From positions 1 to 64,000 of the forward strand of contig JADNRZ010000035.1 in NCBI GenBank assembly GCA_015501605.1: a stretch of 64,000 nucleotides of DNA. The letters are read 5' to 3'. The position numbers were made by a program, and so were the translations under genes. This document shows, piece by piece, positions 22,690 to 33,175 of this stretch. This DNA is from Panaeolus papilionaceus (taxonomy: Eukaryota; Basidiomycota; Agaricomycetes; Agaricales). The stretch's first letter is position 1. Each line of letters begins with the position of its first letter. The notes below the pieces were generated by a model. That model was not told the origin of the DNA and did not search any database. It saw nothing but the letters and a program-made list of their open reading frames with translations.

Positions 22690-23760
22690 TGTTCAGTTCA
22701 GATAGCATAAACTGTGAAATTGCAGGGACCATCTACATAAAGCCTTGTTAAGTCAGATGATATTGCATAGATAAAAACAGATGTGAGGGGATTGGATATT
22801 GCAGAGATGACACTGGATGAGCTGGCCTCATTTTCCATTTTCCATTGAGAAGGAGAACATAGAACTGGCCTCTGTAGAGCTATGGACATCAGCCAGCTTC
22901 TGGACATTGATATTGATGATTAGTACTTGAGGAAATAAAGAAATATGAGGATGTGTGAAGTATAGCATCATACAAGCCCTTTAAGAGCTGTAGTTGACTG
23001 TTGAAGTTGCAAATAGGAAGACCATAAATCTCCAGAAGCAAGAAATATTGCTCTCTCCTGAAGTGCTTTTTGGAAGCCCATGCCAATGGAGCTGTGCAAA
23101 TCAGTTTTCTTTGTCACAATCTGGTATCCAACCATTTGGAAGGTTCTTATAGCACTTAGCACAAGCATTTCTTGAGGATGTATTACTTGCTATCCTTGTT
23201 CTTGGTGTGCCAGCATGTTGTTTTTCTCCCCATGAGTATATTGGATGCCAATATGAGAGTGTTGGCTATTGACTCTGCACCTTCACCCCTAATGTTCAAG
23301 GTAAAAACACACTCAAAGGGAAGTTCAGTGGTATCTGGGCCAGTAGATCTTCTAAACATAGCAGCTGGATCCAGAACAATAGCAGAGATATTGGTGCTGC
23401 ACTTTAGAAGGATGATACAGACAAGGTCATTGGAGTTAGAGTGGTAGGGAATCCAATCAGAGACCATGGCACCACCATGATTGAACTAGTAGAGGTGAAC
23501 TTCACTTCCATTGAACATCACAAGTATATAAAGGTTCAGTTGCATTGGGTATTGAAGCAGAATATAAAGGAGGATGTGGTTAAACCTAAGTTGCAATAGA
23601 TACAATAACAGAACTATGTACCTTGCATAGTTAGTAGCTTGCAACAGAAGTGCAGCTTCAGATTCCTCCTTGCTCTTCTTCCCTTCATCTAAGCTCAGAC
23701 ATTTAGTGGCCATCAGGAAAATGGTCTTGGGAAGCAAAGACTTTTGAAAGTCTTTTTGAG
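22690..23760 (-). pseudogene. Probable FunK1-like (fungal-type kinase) remnant
   Basis: Minus-strand frames from 23740 downward read LDEGKKSKEESEAALLLQAT, then an intron-like break, then VMFNGSEVHLY, GAMVSDWIPYHSNSNDLV and further on FTLNIRGEGAESIANTLILA. The block with a helix, then a hydrophobic strand, then a D/N-HGG turn resembles the N-terminal half of fungal-type protein kinases (FunK1). In-frame stops occur (for example after the frame ending at 23183). I do not see an intact kinase core. The assignment is tentative. Confidence 0.35.
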
Positions 23761-23880
23761 CTTTCCCTTCTTTTCAATGTCTTCAGGAGACTCTGACTTA
23801 CTTTTGTCTCTTCAGGAATACTCTGGGAGGCTTTGAAAGACTCTGGAGTAGCTTTGGAAACTCTTTGAGAATTATTGAAT
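23735..23880. repeat. CTTTCAAAGAC-type repeat, copy 2
   Basis: Short words such as GACTTTTGAAAGTCTTT, GTCTTCAGGAGACTC and GGCTTTGAAAGACTC are repeated imperfectly. Same kind of tract as 14386-14535 and 25250-25420. Confidence 0.4.
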
Positions 23881-24290
23881 TTTAAATTTAGGTATCAAGT
23901 CTATATAGTACTCTATTTTTATTATTCTGAGCACTGTATCTTTTCAAAACCAGTGTGGTGTAAATAAAGACTAGTCAAAAGCCAAAAGGTCGGAGTGTGA
24001 GAAAATGGACTTGTACATTTCAAGAAAATCAATTATAGTCATATATTCAAAACTGGAGCTTTCACTGCACATTATACAATGATATATATATCAAAATGAT
24101 TGTAAAAATGAGGGCTATTTAATACATATTTTTTGAAAAAATATTAGCAATTATATGAACATGTATTTCAATGTTTTTCTTTTGGATGTGCAGTAAATAT
24201 GCATTCTTGACTGCAGATACTCAGAATGACTTACCAATTTAAATACCATTGGAAAGCCCTCGTTCATAATCAACGAAATCACATGATTGC

Positions 24291-24508
24291 ACAGTGAGGG
24301 ACAAAACCCTTTCAATGACATGAGGTGATAAAATGATTTATTGTACAGGAACAAATCATGATTACGTAATGATGTGTATATATTTGGATACCTCACATGC
24401 AAGTCTACCTACCCTTAAAATTTTGTGATTTTATCTTGTCTGGTTGTTGAGTTATTCATCCTTCTTTCCAAAAGTGCAAAACATTGAAAGGGTTTTGTCC
24501 ATCACTGT
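24291..24508. mobile_element. MITE, 218 bp, Tc1/mariner-like ends
   Basis: The 27-bp ends (24291-24317 and 24482-24508) are inverted repeats with one mismatch; they begin ACAGTGA(G/T)GGACAAAACC. The right flank is TA-rich. There is no coding capacity. CAGTGATGGACAAAA-type ends are common in Tc1/mariner elements. Confidence 0.7.
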
Positions 24509-25249
24509 ATATAAATCATGTCCCAGCATTTAGTGTAAAGGGTAGTAATGAATTTATGCTGCAGAATCTTGTTTTGAAAATGTCTAAGTCCATTTTTCCA
24601 TGCTCCAGCTCAAACATCAGAGCATGCCATTGACTACCACATCATCACTTCTTCCTTCCCTTCCACCACCATCCCCCCACCCATTCTCTCCTCCATTCCC
24701 CTCCCTCATCATCCTCTCTCTCTTTCTCTTGTCTGAAGGTTCATGTAGGAGTTGCTGAGCATATGGGGCATTTATGGGCTGGTATTGGTATGTATTATGT
24801 TGTGCTGTCACTGTGCTGAACACCCTCTGTAGCTGCCATGTCATCACCTTCACCCATGCTCTCTCCACTTCCTCATGCTTTCTTTCTCTCCTTCTCCTTT
24901 CCTTCCCTCTCCTTTTAATAGTCCACTTTTTTTGCCTTTTCAACACCTTCACTGCTCCTCCCACTTACCTATATTCTTTTGCTTTCCCCCCCTTCTAGAA
25001 CACTGGTCTCCCTTTCTATCTGTATTATTCTATTAGCTACATATTCTGTCCTCAGTATTCACTTCTACTGCCATGTCAGCACCTTTATCTTGACCTATGC
25101 CCCTTCTCCTACTGTAACTGCCTGTATCTTTAGTATTTCCAGCCTGTATTAGATATTTACTTGCAATATATGATTTTTGATAATTCTTGCACCAGACTTG
25201 TAAATGAATGAAGAAATGAGAAAGTATTTTGAGAAAGATTTAGAATTTC
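24509..25249. other. Pyrimidine-rich non-coding stretch
   Basis: Between about 24640 and 25010 the plus strand is a C/T-rich tract interrupted by a G-containing segment at 24740-24790. The frames through it on both strands are low complexity. No gene is supported. Confidence 0.4.
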
Positions 25250-25420
25250 AAAAGATGGTTTGATGACTCTCAGAGACTTCTCAAAGACTTCAAAAAGTTG
25301 GACTAGCCAATGAAAAGTCTTTTCAAAGACTTTGACATCTTTGGACCTTTTGGTACTTTGAGAGTCTCTGGAAGTCTTTAAAGGACTTTTGGAGGCTTTT
25401 GGTTCCAAGACCCTTTTCCT
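25250..25420. repeat. CTTTCAAAGAC-type repeat, copy 3
   Basis: Contains GACTTCTCAAAGACTTC, GTCTTTTCAAAGACTTTG and AGTCTTTAAAGGACTTT in sequence, ending in CCCTTTTCCTGAT as copy 1 does. Confidence 0.4.
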
Positions 25421-25739
25421 GATTTGTAGGCATAATCTGGATCCTTGATGTAGAAGTCCAGGATGCTTGGTGAGTAATCAAACTCTTCCTTGGATCCAAT
25501 TACTACAAGGTTGACAGTGCCCTGAGGTCTGTTGATATTGGTGTGCTCAGAGACAGGCTTGCTGTCCTTTCTTTTATTGATTGCATAGAAGGTCTTGTGA
25601 GATTTGTTGTAATTTGGATATCTCTGAGTATTATTCATCCCAGAATCCCCATCTTGGGGAATCTGGGCATGTAGCTCATTAGTTGTTCATTCATTAATTC
25701 CATTCACTTCTCAAAAGGATTCACATATGGTCCTACCTG

Positions 25740-26040
25740 TAAATCAAAAGTGGCTGATAACAGATTCAATGACATTGGCAAATGGTGTATGAGGTGCTCT
25801 TACAATAACCCAGAGGTGCTCAATCAGATTGAGATCTGGAGACTGGGCAGGCCAAGAGAGAATCTCAATATGTAAATCCTCAAACCATTTCTTTGCCTTT
25901 TTTGAGGTATGTTTTGAATCATTCATCTAAGAATTAGTGTAAACATGGTAAAGGCAATACCTAGCAATATAAACCCCTTGGCAGTCATTATATACCCCAC
26001 CAGGGATTACCATACCCCAAGAACAGTATATTGAAGCCTC
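25740..26040 (-). pseudogene. Tc1/mariner transposase, C-terminal fragment
   Basis: The minus-strand frame (25744-25926) gives [16 protein letters not shown] followed by [17 protein letters not shown], the DDE region of Tc1-type transposases (N/D before PKHTS, then WP-x-x-SPDLN-x-IE with the catalytic glutamate). Upstream, SWGMVIPGG in a continuing frame fits the preceding block. In-frame changes (PKHT to SKHT, a stop before the N) show decay. The rest of the gene and both inverted repeats are missing or too decayed to see. Confidence 0.75.
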
Positions 26041-26274
26041 TTAATGTATAATACGAAGTCTTCTATCATCTTATATGACATGGTATTAGGTGATAATATT
26101 TCAGTGATCTTGCATTCCATTGTGTAGACTTGGTTGTCAAGTGTCCTATCTATGGTTTCAAAATAGATCCACAACTTTATCATACATGTGGATTTCATAG
26201 TATGCTGCATTTTATTGTTCATATGGACTCTCAGGGTGGCAGTGGGCATAAAATATCAAACAGTTGTCAATATA

Positions 26275-27030
26275 TTATTCTTGCATAAAACAGACTATGA
26301 TACAATGGTAGAAAATAGGTGGGGGAGCATATATGTACATAAATATTGCCAAAACCTCAACATATGATACATTGAAGTAAGAGATTGTGTTATGCCTTCG
26401 ATAGTTGTCTTTTATAAAAGAGACTAAGACAGGCAAGTTCTCGAACAGATTCTTGGTATTCAAAGGTTTCTTAAGTTGTTCAAGGGTTTCTGGGTTTCTT
26501 AACAGTATCAAACTGTAGTAGGTTTCGAGGAATCAAAAGTAATAGTAGACTAAGGAATACAATACATGGATGTCTGGCTTATATACCTAGGCTAAGGACT
26601 GTGCAGTAAACATGTAATAATAGTGATGATCGTGAAGTACTAAAGTATGTTTCAAGGGTTGATCATATATGAAGTATTAGAATAGAATGTCCATGAGGTT
26701 AACATGAGGAATAGGTCTGGTAGAGGCATGTACAATAGAAAAAGGAAGTATGAAAGAAAGAAAAAGAGCATGTGCTAATACATGAGGAAAACGTAAGGTA
26801 AATGTGAGGCTGGTCATAACAGATTGACAACAGAGATGATGAGCATTGATGAAGATAATATGGAGAAAGGTATTATAATTCGGATATATGAACAATTTGT
26901 GACAGTCAGGGTGGAGTAGGAGACTTGGAAATCTATGGACGCACTAGAAATCGACCTGTGTTGCCTAAACCATCAACGAACCAGCTTAGAGGGACTGATA
27001 TAGACATTGGATTCAGGCGAGTGACAACTC
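26275..27030 (-). repeat. Possible decayed LTR, boundaries uncertain
   Basis: On the minus strand a TATATAAGCC box (26578-26588) is followed by a transcribed-LTR-like region, and the general look (TATA box, then about 300 bp ending in an AT-rich part) is that of an LTR. I cannot fix the ends or find a target duplication. Confidence 0.25.
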
Positions 27031-27559
27031 ACTGAAGGCTGATATCCCCTCTGTTTCAAAATCCCATGCTAAAACACATAGGAATAAATTTAATGAGAAT
27101 ATATGCACATATATGTGGCGAAAACACTTACCCCATTTCTAAAACAACCCACTATGATCCCATCCAATACCTACAGAACAATATTAGCAAGCAGTGACAT
27201 GAAAGAAACCTTGGCTTACAGTGGCGATCAAAAGTATTGCATGTGATTGACACCCATATTATCTCCACAACGACACAAGATATCAACATGATTTAAATTG
27301 TATTTTGTTAAATGGATGTTAAGGTGTAAATTCTGTATGTGAAATATATAAAAAGATTAATCTATGAGAAGTGAGTGAGTGTAGACCAAAAATGTGACTT
27401 TTCACCTCTGGGAAGGAGATACAAGAAAAATCTGAAAATATTATGGGAGGTAGGCCTGCTTAATCTAAGAATACCATAATTTAAATCTCAAAAATTGATA
27501 GAGAGAGTTTCTCAAAAGACGCTACCATTCTGGGATCCTGATTTTTTTCTCTACAACAT
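27031..27559. other. No gene seen
   Basis: Contains a lone TIR-like word at 27219 (ACAGTGGCGATCAAAAG, preceded by TT) without a visible partner. The last part (27531-27556) repeats 2037-2061. Confidence 0.3.
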
Positions 27560-28150
27560 CATTATAAGCACATGTGAATCAAATCATTTCTTACTGGTAC
27601 CAATTGATTTCGCATGGCTCATTATAAATGATGCAAACATGCATTTATGATTTGTATCATTTATTTTATGTGATTTCACATCACCAATAATGGTATTTTA
27701 TGATTTTGTTCTGTCATTCAATGATGATTTGACTAATGATTTGGTTTATTATGATTTGTATGATTGATTTGATTTGATTTCACATGACCAATAATAGTAT
27801 TTATGATTTTGTAGAAATGATTTTGCATGACCAATAATAGTATTTTATGATTTGGCATCTGGGTAAATATATGATTGGCTAATGATTTCGCTGCTATGAT
27901 TTGGAGTAATGATTTGGTTTATGGACAAATATATGATTTGGCTAATGATTTCATTCTGTCATTCAATTATGATTTGGCTAATGATTTTGATTTTATGATT
28001 TGGGGCAATGATTTGGTTTCTAGATTGATTTATGATTTGCTAATGATTTTGGTCCTATGATTTCACTAATGATTTTGATCCTATGATTTTGATTAATGAT
28101 TTGATTCCTAGATTAATGTATGATTTAGTCTCTGTTTATGATTTGATTTG
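27560..28150. repeat. TGATTTGG minisatellite, irregular period
   Basis: The word ATGATTTGG or close variants (ATGATTTTG, ATGATTTCA) occurs more than 25 times, often as ATGATTTGGCTAATGATTT. Segments of about 100 bp around CACATGACCAATAATAGTA also repeat (near 27680, 27785 and 27826). It yields an open frame at 27875-28060 that is a by-product of the repeat. Confidence 0.75.
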
Positions 28151-28227
28151 CACACCACAGATATACTATATGAGTTATGATTTTCAATGTATGACAAAAT
28201 GGAATGAATAGCTCTGGCTTTGCCACA

Positions 28228-29172
28228 TTAAATGATTGCCCTTATCAATAACCACTCCTCCTGCAGGTACTTCTTTGAGAGGTTTTCAGTGTAAATCTTC
28301 TCCAGCCTCTCTTTGTTGATGATGCCAATGTTGAAAGCTTCCCCTCCTGGCACTTTGAGTGTGTCCCACCACTCTTTCCTCACCTGGGCTTGGTAGAGGA
28401 TGACAGCTTCTGGACCTAGCTCCTGGCAGTACATGCTGTTGTTGGATAACTTGTAGAAGAAAGTCCTGAGGGCTAGTACAAGCTCTGCTGGCCACTCCAC
28501 TTTGTCCATTTGCTCTAGCAGGAGCATTTGCGCCACTAGGATTTGCCCCTAGCTTAGCTTCGTATTGTTGACCACCTTGCTGGACAGTTTGTGTGCACTT
28601 ATTGATTGGAGGACAATCTTGTTGTTGATGTGTGAGGCAGCTACTGCACAATCTCCTGCCAACTTGTCTTCTCTCACCCTGTCTTTGCATCCTTCTGGTG
28701 TGAAATAGTACAATTCGATGTAGTCGAAGTTCTTGATTTTTTGCAAGGCATACTGTGTTGGTCTAGTGGCGTAGGTTGTTTCCACTTTTCTTCCCTTTGC
28801 TAGGGTGTTGACCTTGACTTTCTTCCTGTCCTTTTCTGCTTGCTCTCTGGCACGCTCCCTCTCTTCTCTTTCCTTCTCCAACTGTGCTTCCTTTGCTTTG
28901 GCAGCAGCTTCCTCTTCAAGTCACTTCCTCTCGGCTTCCTCTGCTGCTAGCCTTTGTCTCTCTTGCTCCTTGTTGAGCAGCCTGTCTGCTTCCTGTTGGT
29001 TCCATTGCTCTATGTGATGTTGACAAGTGGCAGCCCAGTTGCTCTTCATTTGCACTATCACCTGCTCTAAGGTTTTGTCTGGTTGAAGCCTGGCTTGTAG
29101 CACTGCCACAAGTTCCAGTGTGTCATAGCTTGGTTCAACTTCGGTGTTGGGGTCCACTGACAGTAAAGGCAT
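28228..29172 (-). pseudogene. Gag-like or element-associated gene, frameshifted
   Basis: Reading on the minus strand from 29172: VDPNTEVEPSYDTLELVAVL, LQPDKTLEQVIVQMKSNW, a long charged helix (WNQQEADRLLNKEQERQRLA through REERERAREQAEKDRK), then LQKIKNFDYIELYYFTPEGC and, after a frameshift, LEQMDKVEWPAELVLALRTF with ILYQAQVRKEWWDTLK. I recall this arrangement (helical coil, then a folded domain with WY-F-PEGC) from repeated genes of unknown function in Agaricomycetes, probably from retroelements. The copy has a stop after residue 83 and at least one more frameshift. Its place just inside LTR E on the same strand fits a gag of that element. Confidence 0.5.
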
Positions 29173-29549
29173 TGCTCTTTATTCTCTTAGAACAATGTTT
29201 GTAACAATGAAAAATGACGAGGGGAGCAGTTGACATATGTACAGCAGGTGAGTTGGCAGTCAAGGTGAGAGAGTGGTTGATGTGGCAGTGCACCTTGACT
29301 TGCCATCTTTGATCTCAAAGACAGTGTCCTACCACTTCCCTCATTCTTCACTACACTCTATGCCCTTAAATTTGCTGGGGCAGCAAATCTAGATGGGGAG
29401 ATAGTCTCAGAGGATCTCTTGTGATCCCCCATCCTAGCATGGTTACAATGGACAGCATGGTCACAGCCCTAGATCACTGTACAGCTGCCTGTTGCATCAT
29501 TGATACCCCTGTTGTAGTGTGCAGCCTCATTTCCTGATTGTTTCGTTGA
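29173..29549. other. Leader-like stretch between LTR E and the gag-like gene
   Basis: 29465-29535 belongs to dispersed repeat G. No coding frame. The position suggests the 5' leader of element E on the minus strand. Confidence 0.35.
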
Positions 29550-30608
29550 TGTGCTGAGCGCAGGGGAACACCTACACAACACCAACACCACAACAAACCA
29601 ACAACCTCAATAGAAGGTCTAAGGTCTTGTTATGAGCTATGAAGGTGTCCATCAATGTCCTATCCTACAACAGTACTGCGTGTTTGAGGGGGAAATGTGA
29701 CAAGTTGTCTGGTTCCTCACAAGGAGCAGCTGAATTAAGTGTGTTTTTAACTAGAGGTAGCAAGTCCAAGCGTTGTAGGTGACTGAGGAATGATGCCAGT
29801 GTCTAGGCTTGAGATAAAATAACCCAAAGAGATAGCAAAGATGACCCTAAGACAACCAATGGGTGTACAAAGGCAATGTCTTCCACTAACTCTGACAAAA
29901 GACACAACAGTCCATGACTGAAGATGTCCTTAGAACCAACAATCGAGCCTTAGTCAGGCAAATGCACTCACTGATCCAATGACCGAGCTTGCAAACACAC
30001 AAGATCCAACAAAAACCAATCAAATTCAACACACTAGTCGCACTCAAAGTATGTGAGAAACAACTCTTGGGCCCTTAGATGCACACAATTGCTATCTAAG
30101 TCTTGGGGAGATTTTCTGATTCTTATTCTATGATTTACAGGGCTTTTTATACAAGAGTAGAGGTTTGGCTAAGAGAGTCAAAACAAACATAAGAGAAACT
30201 AAGAGAAAGAGCCAAGAGTGTCTTTGGAGAGCTGTCGATCATTCTGGTATACTAAATAGTACTAAGAAAAGCTTGGTGAGTTGAATCACATGCCATATTA
30301 TGAGGGTTGAACCTCTTTTACACTGGTTAGTCCAGCTTCACCACATCTGTTGGTACCCTCAGACTGGTCTCGACCAAGTCCAATCACATTCATAACCCTT
30401 GTTCTTGTTCTTTCCTTCTCCTAAGTCTCTTTTGGCCTCTGATAGTCCCAACTTGTGAGGTCTAGACCTCCTTCAGACTCAAGGGTAAGGTCAGAGCTCT
30501 TCAGTGCTTAAGGTCATTGCTTCTTAGAGGTCTTGTTCCACGGTGATCCCCATTGATGGCATCACATGCCTTTGTAGGCTTTATCTGTGGCGATGTATAG
30601 GTTGAGTG
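29550..30608 (-). repeat. LTR E, copy 2, left part (interrupted by hAT)
   Basis: 29550-30420 is the inverted near-identical partner of 5057-5920, with TATAAAAAG on the minus strand at 30143-30151 and the LTR end (CTCAGCACA) at 29550. The LTR continues to 30608 and resumes at 61902 beyond the hAT insertion; the last 8 bp here, GTTGAGTG, are the hAT target duplication. The full LTR may be about 1.2 kb if it starts TGTCAGG at 62051. Confidence 0.65.
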
Positions 30609-30735
30609 TAGTGATGTGCAGGCCCAGCCCAGCTTTTTAAGGCTTGGGCTTGCCAGAAGTTGAGCCTGAGCCTTGAGCCTTGAGAAGCCTGAGCCTGGCC
30701 TAAGCCTGGGGCCCAGGCCACAGCCTGTTCTTACA
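30609..30735. repeat. hAT left end: TIR and subterminal repeats
   Basis: After the 16-bp TIR, words GCCTGAGCC, CCTTGAGCC and AAGCCTGAGCC are repeated, mirrored by the same words at 61745-61890. Such clusters usually bind hAT transposase. Confidence 0.75.
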
Positions 30736-30789
30736 AAAATACCCAAATAGTATAAAAGAGTGTAATGAAGAGCATGGATACAAGAGAAT

Positions 30790-32814
30790 CTAATCTACTT
30801 CAACATCTGCAACATTACCATCATCATCATCATCACTATCATCAGCAATGAGTTGGTCCCAACTAAATTTGTCCACCTGTGAGACAGTAGATTTTGATGT
30901 TTCTGTCTCATGCAAATCCTCACTGTGTTCCATCTCCTTCTCAACTGCATCAATATCCTCAATTTCGTGGAAGATAATGCTGTGGTGCTCTAGTGACTTC
31001 AGACACTGAAGTGCCTCAACAATATCACCTTTGAGACAGTTGCGTTGTTTGCTGATGGTGATACCAGCAGCTGAGAATGCATGCTCACTTGATACAGATG
31101 AGGCCATAACAGACAAATAGTCTTGTGCTAGGGAAGCCCAGGTGGGATAGTGAGCAGTGTTGAGCTGTTTATCAAGATGAACATGTGACAAAAACATGAG
31201 CTATGAATGACTTACCCCCCACCAGCACACAATTGTCATGCCTTTGAGTAGACTTTCCTTTGAGGCTAAGTAACTGTCCTACTCTTTGCACCAAGATTCA
31301 GATGAGTGAGACTGTTGACCTGGTTTTGCAGATGTCTTGCGCACATCATCAGTATTGACCCAACAGCTTCTTGACTTAGATGAAAAGCCTTGCGTGCTTT
31401 CCTTGTTTGAGGTAGATGGCTGATTTTGAGCAAGCAATGCATAGCATTCCCGAAACTAGAGTACCATTTAGCAAATAAGAGAATATATGAAAAGTTAAAT
31501 TACATACAACTTGCTTGAGTACATCTGTAACATTTGTCTGAGTTGCGGCATCCCAGTTCTTCTTGAAATGCATGAGCTTCTTGTTTGGAATGAGAACTAG
31601 AAAAAATGAAAAGAATCAGTAATGAAATAGAGCAATAAATTTATATATATCTCACCCATTGCAATGAGATGGGCATCTGACTCTGCAGTGCACACATAAT
31701 ACTCATTAATTTTGGCCATCCCAGCCTCAAGAGCAGGGTGAAATGATTCATAAACTTCTGACTTTGATGCCAGTTCCCAGTCGGAGTAGAGCTGCTCAAG
31801 TGCTGGTAGAGCGTTGTGGAGTGTTGGCCGAGTTCCTGCTGAAAACGAATGCTGGGCATCATCAGCATACTACAATAAGTCAGCAGACAAATTAAACATT
31901 AGGGAATAACAAATGTACCTGAAGGAGATTTGCAAGTAGACAAACACGTTCCCATTCCTCATACCACAGGGCAAGTGCTGCAAGCTTCTTCTTCTTCACC
32001 ACATTGGTTTCCTTATCCTGGATCAAATTCACAAACTTGTCAACATACTATACCAAGTCAGCACCTATTGGTATGTAAATATAGATGAAAACTAACCTCA
32101 TGGAGAAGGTAAACACAAATAATCATAGCAAATGTTGATCCCCAGCGGACCTTCATGTCAAGCAGCAATTGAAGAGGCTTTTGGTTGTCTTTTTCTTGGA
32201 ATTCCTTGAAAAGTTGTTTTCGCTGGGCAGAGGAGTGAACCTGGCATGATTTAATAAGTACATGGACAAAGATTGCACAATTAGTCATCTTACCTTGACG
32301 ACAATTGTCCAAACCACCCCTAGTTCATCACAATTTGCACCCTCAGGGGTCTCATTGTCGTTGATAACATTAGATGATGTGTAATACTTTGCTTGACTGG
32401 ATGTTGAGATAAAGGCTTGTGTTGTGAGATTGATAATGTGGGCGAAGCAGCTGCAATGAATGCTCAGACTTTAAAAAATTATTAGGGCATCTTGACATAC
32501 TGCATATGATGCTTCTCGACATCATAGTCAAGCCCTGTTTTGAGCTTGTGACAGTCTGCAAATTCATCCAGCATTGTTGTGTTATTCACAGCATTGTTGC
32601 ATGTAACATGTCCAATCTAGGTGACTATCAGCGATGACTCATTGAAAAAATTACAAAAAGATAGCTCACCTTGTTCAGAATGTCAAGTTGGCAGACAATC
32701 TTGAACAAGGCTTGACCCAAACGAACACTGTCATGAGCTGTGTTCATTTGTGTGAAGCCAAGCAAAGCCTCTTCCTCTGTCCACTTGTTAGGATTTGCTT
32801 TGTCAATCCAATGT
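30790..32814 (-). pseudogene. hAT transposase, middle and C-terminal exons
   Basis: Exon-like blocks in order on the minus strand: WIDKANPNKWTEEEALLGF at the edge of the palindrome, FKEFQEKDNQKPLQLLLDMK followed by VRWGSTF, WYEEWERVCLLANLLQ, PTLHNALPALEQLYSDWELA, KINEYYVCTAESDAHLIAMG, WDAATQTNVTDVLKQV, then the dimerisation domain LNTAHYPTWASLAQDYLSVM with SSVSSEHAFSAAGITISK. GT...AG introns separate several blocks (for example after TIVCWWG). A stop interrupts one exon (KE-stop-DSYLASKE, near 31270). SSEHAF has H where most hAT proteins have R. The C-terminus is acidic. Confidence 0.85.
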
Positions 32815-32941
32815 TGTCAGGATCACCACGTTCTCCTCCTTTCCCTTTCTCCCCTACTCCTTATCCTCTGTCACCTAGTCACGTAGTCACACTTATAGAG
32901 GTGACCTCGCCCGCATGTAGATCCTTACCTTCGACCTGGTT
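32815..32941 (+). repeat. Left LTR of element C, 3'-truncated
   Basis: 127 bp match the first part of the 169-bp LTR at 43612-43780, ending at CGACCTGGT; ten unrelated bases (32942-32951) lead into the inverted LTR. Compared with the right LTR it has a 2-bp deletion in the TATATA box and two substitutions, whereas the inverted LTR next to it is identical to the right LTR. Confidence 0.85.
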
Positions 32942-32951
32942 TTCAACCTAA

Positions 32952-33120
32952 TGTTAGGGAAGGGCGCACGACACAGCGAAATGGAATCTATAACCAGGTC
33001 GAAGGTAAGGATCTACATGCAGGCGAGGTCGCCTCTATATAAGTGTGACTACGTGACTAGGTGACAGAGGATAAGGAGTAGGGGAGAAAGGGAAAGGAGG
33101 AGAACGTGGTGATCCTGACA
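32952..33120 (-). repeat. Inverted LTR of element C (169 bp)
   Basis: Starts TGTCAGGATC and ends CCCTAACA on the minus strand; TATATAG box. Upstream on the minus strand is a purine tract (AAGGAGGGGGTGA, 33121-33133), the presumed polypurine tract. Confidence 0.85.
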
Positions 33121-33175
33121 TCACCCCCTCCTTAAGGTACTGTCACCTAGAACGATTAAATACATGAAGAAAACG

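Noticed and set aside
24617..24998. ORFs on both strands at 24.6-25.0 kb
   Set aside because: Pyrimidine tract gives open frames by composition.
27219..27250. Lone Tc1-like inverted-repeat end
   Set aside because: No partner end found within several kb on either side.
27875..28060. 61-codon ORF with repeating ANDF/YDL peptide
   Set aside because: Follows from the TGATTTGG repeat; no independent evidence of a gene.
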